Shown here: in pieces, positions 12,571 through 15,954 of the stretch
How the letters are laid out: every line of letters begins with the position of its first letter
How positions within the stretch are numbered: position 1 is the stretch's first letter
Assembly (NCBI RefSeq): GCF_937958975.1
Contig: NZ_CALGRE010000031.1
Location: 1-15,954 of the forward strand
Reading direction: 5' to 3'
Source of the DNA: an uncultured Eubacterium sp.
GTDB taxonomy: Bacteria > Bacillota > Clostridia > Lachnospirales > Lachnospiraceae
DNA length: 15,954 nucleotides
Made by a program: the position numbers and the translations under genes
Notes under the pieces: model-generated
What the model saw: only the letters and a program-made list of their open reading frames with translations
The model's database searches: none
What the model was told of the DNA's origin: nothing

Positions 12571-15500
12571 TTAAGAGATTTTCTCAACGCTCAAAGTTAC
12601 CTTCTCACCATTGATATTCCACTCTTTTTCGTACCCGTTTATTCTATCAAATTCCACATGCTCTGCCAACACTTCGGACTTAATTTCGTCAAGATTGTCT
12701 CTAATAACGCTCTGAATTGTAACGTTTTTATCAATATTTACTATAATTTTATCCATCACTTCAAATCCGGCTTCTTTTCTCATTGTCTGAATTTTACTAA
12801 TAATTTCTCTGACAAAGCCTTCTTCTATCAGTTCTGACGAAAGGTTTGTATCCAGAACAACTGTCAAATCTCCTTCTCCCTCAGAGACATATCCTTCCAC
12901 CTGAGCCATTTCAATCAACAAATCTTCCATCGAAAGAACAACTTCATTGCCGTCAAAATCAAAAACGAGTGCTTCTCCTGCATTTAATTTGTCCATAGCT
13001 GCGTTTCCATCTAAACCTGCTAAAGCTTCTTTAATTTTTCCAAGGAATTTGCCATACTTTGGTCCTACAGTTCTAAGCTGTGGTTTAAATGAGTATGACG
13101 TAAAGGCTCTCACATCATCAGTAAAATCAACTTCTTTAACATTCAATTCTTCTTCTATAATTTCCTTATAAAACTCTGACAATTCAAAATCTGCTTTTAC
13201 AAACATCTTACCAATCGGCTGTCTGTTTTTAATATTTGACTTATTTCTGCACGCACGACCCAGCACAACCACTTTCAGAACCCTATCCATATTATCTTCA
13301 AGTTCACTGTTAATATGTGCTGCATTTACTTTCGGAAAATCACAAAGATGAACAGACTCTGCTGCATTCTTATCTACACTGCGAACCAGGTTCTGATAAA
13401 TATCCTCTGCCATAAATGGAATCATCGGAGCTGCTGCCTTTGCTACTGTTACAAGTGCCGTATATAGAGTCATATAAGCATTAATTTTATCCTGTGGCAT
13501 CTCTTTTGCCCAAAAACGTTCTCTGGAACGTCTTACATACCAATTAGACATCTCATCCACAAACTCATCCAATGCTCTTGCCGCTTCCGGTATTCTATAA
13601 CTTCCTAAATTTTCATCCACTGACCGAACCATAGAATTCATTCTTGACAGAAGCCATTTATCCATTACAGATAACTTATCATAATCAAGCTCATATTTCA
13701 TCGGGTCAAACTGGTCAATCTCTGCGTATAATACATAAAATGCATATGTGTTCCAAAGCGTTCCCATAAACTTGCGCTGTCCCTCTTCTACAGCTTTTCC
13801 ATGGAAACGGTTCGGAAGCCATGGAGCCGAATTAATATAGAAATACCACCGAATAGCATCTGCTCCATATTTTTCTAAGGCCTCAAACGGGTCTACCGCA
13901 TTTCCCTTAGACTTACTCATCTTTTGACCATTTTCATCCTGAACATGTCCTAATACAATAACGTTCTTGTATGGAGCCTTATTAAACAATAATGTTGACT
14001 CTGCAAGAAGTGTATAGAACCATCCTCTTGTCTGGTCTACTGCCTCTGAAATAAAGTCAGCAGGAAACTGCTGTTCAAAAACTTCCTTATTTTCAAACGG
14101 ATAATGGTGCTGGGCAAACGGCATTGCTCCACTGTCAAACCAACAGTCGATTACCTCTGGCACTCTCTTCATTGTGCCACCACACTCAGGACATGGCATT
14201 GTTATTTCATCGATATACGGTCTGTGGAACTCAACTGTCTTTGCCTTTTCATCTCCCGATTTTTCAAATAATTCCTGACGGCTTCCAATTGACTGCATAC
14301 ATCCACAATCACATTGCCAGATATTCAGAGGGGTACCCCAATAACGGTTACGGCTGACACCCCAATCCTGAACGTTCTCAATCCAGTTACCAAAACGTCC
14401 TTTTCCGATACTTTCCGGTATCCAGTTAATCGTATTATTATTTCGAATTAAATCATCCTTTACAGCTGTCATCTTTATAAACCATGATTCTCTTGCATAA
14501 TAGATAAGTGGAGTATCACATCTCCAGCAATGCGGATAACTATGCTCAAATTTTGGTGCATCCAATAACAAACCTCTGGCATCTAAATCCTTTAATACTT
14601 CCGGGTCAGCTTTCTTTACAAACAATCCTGCAAAAGGTGTTTCTTCAGACATCTCACCCTTTTCTGTAACTAACTGTACAAAAGGTAAATCATAATTACG
14701 TCCTACATTTGCATCATCTTCACCAAATGCCGGGGCAATATGAACCACACCCGTACCATCTGTAAGTGTTACATAGGAATCACATGTGATATAAAAACCT
14801 TTTTTATGCTGCTTTTCTGCTTTTTCATAAGCACATTCATACAATGGCTCATATTCTTTATATTCAAGGTCTTTTCCCTTATATGTCTCTAAAATTTCAT
14901 AAGCCTTAACACCCTCTTCTTCATTTCCAAGACTTCCCAGTACGGTGTCAAGAAGTGCTGCTGCCATATAATAAATATTTCCGTCAACCGCCTTTACTTT
15001 TGCATAATCCTCTACCGGATTTACGCAAAGTCCCACATTACTTGGAAGTGTCCACGGTGTCGTTGTCCATGCTAAAATATAAGCATCTTCATCTTTTGCC
15101 TTGAATCTAACGATTGCTGAACGTTCTTTTACATCCTTATATCCCTGTGCTACTTCCTGTGATGAAAGAGGTGTACCACAACGAGGGCAATAAGGTACAA
15201 TTTTAAATCCTTTATATAAAAGATTTTTATCCCAAATTTTCTTTAAAGCCCACCATTCGGACTCAATATAATTATCCTCATAAGTAACATAAGGGTTATC
15301 CATGTCTGCCCAGAAACCTACTGTACCTGAAAAATCTTCCCACATACCTTTATATTTCCAAACACTTTCCTTACATTTATCAATAAAAGGCTCCAGACCA
15401 TATTCTTCAATCTGGTCTTTTCCATCTAATCCCAGCATTTTTTCCACTTCAAGCTCTACCGGAAGACCATGTGTGTCCCAACCGGCTTTTCTAGGAACCA

Positions 15501-15732
15501 TATGTCCCTTCATTGTCTGATAACGGGGAATCATGTCTTTTATAACACGGGTAAGCACATGACCAATATGCGGCTTACCATTTGCAGTTGGCGGACCGTC
15601 ATAAAAAGTATACGTTTCTCCCTCTTTACGGCTATCCATACTCTTTTCAAAAATATCATTTTCCTGCCAGAATTTTAAAGTTTCTTTTTCTCTCTCAACA
15701 AAGTTCAGACTCGTTGATACCTTCTTGTACAT
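12571..15732 (-). CDS. ileS: Isoleucyl-tRNA synthetase, long (type 2-like) form
   Basis: Charges tRNA-Ile in the cytoplasm; class I synthetase of 1053 residues. Features in order: HIGH motif at 55-58 (GKPHIGHV), CP1 editing domain (about 205-410) with WTTTPWTLPSN (222-232) and DGTGVVHIAPAFGEDD (325-340), cysteine pairs C182/C185 and C402/C405 plus a further Cys cluster (474-478) and C514/C517 for structural zinc, KMSKS at 604-608, and an anticodon-binding plus C-terminal region. The length and the TYTFYDGPPTANGKPHIGH opening fit the clostridial, eukaryote-like type 2 IleRS rather than the E. coli-like type 1; such enzymes are commonly mupirocin-tolerant. This class call is from memory of the family. 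AAAGGAG lies 6 nt before the ATG. Upstream, a 65-bp repeat array begins after only 33 bp, and no T-box leader is seen. Confidence 0.98.
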   Translation of the reverse strand: MYKKVSTSLNFVEREKETLKFWQENDIFEKSMDSRKEGETYTFYDGPPTANGKPHIGHVLTRVIKDMIPRYQTMKGHMVPRKAGWDTHGLPVELEVEKMLGLDGKDQIEEYGLEPFIDKCKESVWKYKGMWEDFSGTVGFWADMDNPYVTYEDNYIESEWWALKKIWDKNLLYKGFKIVPYCPRCGTPLSSQEVAQGYKDVKERSAIVRFKAKDEDAYILAWTTTPWTLPSNVGLCVNPVEDYAKVKAVDGNIYYMAAALLDTVLGSLGNEEEGVKAYEILETYKGKDLEYKEYEPLYECAYEKAEKQHKKGFYITCDSYVTLTDGTGVVHIAPAFGEDDANVGRNYDLPFVQLVTEKGEMSEETPFAGLFVKKADPEVLKDLDARGLLLDAPKFEHSYPHCWRCDTPLIYYARESWFIKMTAVKDDLIRNNNTINWIPESIGKGRFGNWIENVQDWGVSRNRYWGTPLNIWQCDCGCMQSIGSRQELFEKSGDEKAKTVEFHRPYIDEITMPCPECGGTMKRVPEVIDCWFDSGAMPFAQHHYPFENKEVFEQQFPADFISEAVDQTRGWFYTLLAESTLLFNKAPYKNVIVLGHVQDENGQKMSKSKGNAVDPFEALEKYGADAIRWYFYINSAPWLPNRFHGKAVEEGQRKFMGTLWNTYAFYVLYAEIDQFDPMKYELDYDKLSVMDKWLLSRMNSMVRSVDENLGSYRIPEAARALDEFVDEMSNWYVRRSRERFWAKEMPQDKINAYMTLYTALVTVAKAAAPMIPFMAEDIYQNLVRSVDKNAAESVHLCDFPKVNAAHINSELEDNMDRVLKVVVLGRACRNKSNIKNRQPIGKMFVKADFELSEFYKEIIEEELNVKEVDFTDDVRAFTSYSFKPQLRTVGPKYGKFLGKIKEALAGLDGNAAMDKLNAGEALVFDFDGNEVVLSMEDLLIEMAQVEGYVSEGEGDLTVVLDTNLSSELIEEGFVREIISKIQTMRKEAGFEVMDKIIVNIDKNVTIQSVIRDNLDEIKSEVLAEHVEFDRINGYEKEWNINGEKVTLSVEKIS

Positions 15733-15765
15733 GTCGTACTCCTTTCTGTTCTTTTATTAATATAA

Positions 15766-15954
15766 GCCATGCGTACTCATAGACCTTTGGTCCATTTCGT
15801 CGCGGGCTTCGCCCTATTCACATACTTTTCGCCATGCGTACTCATAGACCTTTGGTCTATTTCGTCGCGGGCTTCGCCCTATTCACATACTTTTCGCCAT
15901 GCGTACTCATAGACCTTTGGTCTATTTCGTCGCGGGCTTCGCCCTATTCACATA
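15766..15954. repeat. 65-bp tandem repeat array (2.9 copies) at contig end
   Basis: Copies begin at 15766, 15831 and 15896; the third is cut by the end of the sequence. The copies differ at one base only (15793 is C, the equivalent 15858 and 15923 are T). Each unit holds two hairpins: ATAGACC-TTT-GGTCTAT (7-bp stem, 3-nt loop) and GGGC-TTC-GCCC. The single change breaks one pair of the first hairpin in the copy nearest ileS. There are no variable spacers, so it is not a CRISPR. The array ends the contig, as expected if it is longer than the reads could resolve. No known element name comes to mind. Confidence 0.92.

Noticed and set aside
15780..15800. T-box core because the minus strand of the unit nearest ileS contains TGGACC
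   Set aside because: The T-box needs TGGnACC with one extra base and an antiterminator context; the other copies read TAGACC, and no specifier stem is visible.
15766..15954. CRISPR array
   Set aside because: The 65-bp units abut each other with no spacers between them.

Overview
The window looks like low-GC Firmicutes DNA, most probably from a spore-forming member of the Clostridia close to Lachnospiraceae. I base this on strong AGGAGG-type ribosome binding sites, a spoIID-spoIIQ type sporulation pair, a UPF0340/YwlG protein beside an ECF transporter S component, a long clostridial-type IleRS, and an Rpn/PD-(D/E)XK 'transposase-like' gene with a coiled-coil repeat tail. It is one end of a draft contig: bases 1-36 are Illumina TruSeq adapter, and the other end runs into a 65-bp tandem repeat that probably broke the assembly. 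Every gene but one lies on the minus strand.

Read in the direction of minus-strand transcription (right to left), the order is as follows. The repeat array (15766-15954) is followed by ileS (isoleucyl-tRNA synthetase) and glgP (glycogen phosphorylase). Next comes the only plus-strand locus, an Rpn-family nuclease gene convergent with glgP and separated from it by a strong bidirectional terminator. Then come spoIID and a spoIIQ-like M23-domain gene, which act in engulfment during sporulation. A pair of hairpins ending in a terminator precedes glpK (glycerol kinase) with its own promoter. An ECF S component and a UPF0340 gene form a two-gene operon with its own terminator. The last block is a response regulator - sensor kinase - membrane protein - lipoprotein operon, cut off by the contig end and the adapter.

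The most interesting locus is the Rpn gene (8580-9902). Inside its reading frame there is a near-consensus promoter (TTGGAA, 17 bp, TGG-TATAAT), then a strong Shine-Dalgarno and an in-frame ATG at 9390. That start would yield a separate 170-residue C-terminal protein made mostly of 7-residue repeats. This is the architecture of the RpnL/RpnS gene-within-gene toxin-antitoxin systems. The full-length frame also seems to begin poorly: its best Shine-Dalgarno points at an ATA codon.

The sporulation pair is also unusual. The SpoIIQ-like protein has lost every metal-binding or catalytic residue of the LytM fold, and the SpoIID has Gln where the catalytic Glu is expected. Other observations are a sigma-F-like promoter before the spoIIQ-like gene, a glpK lacking the regulatory histidine of the Bacillus/Enterococcus enzymes, and short hairpin-rich intergenic elements.
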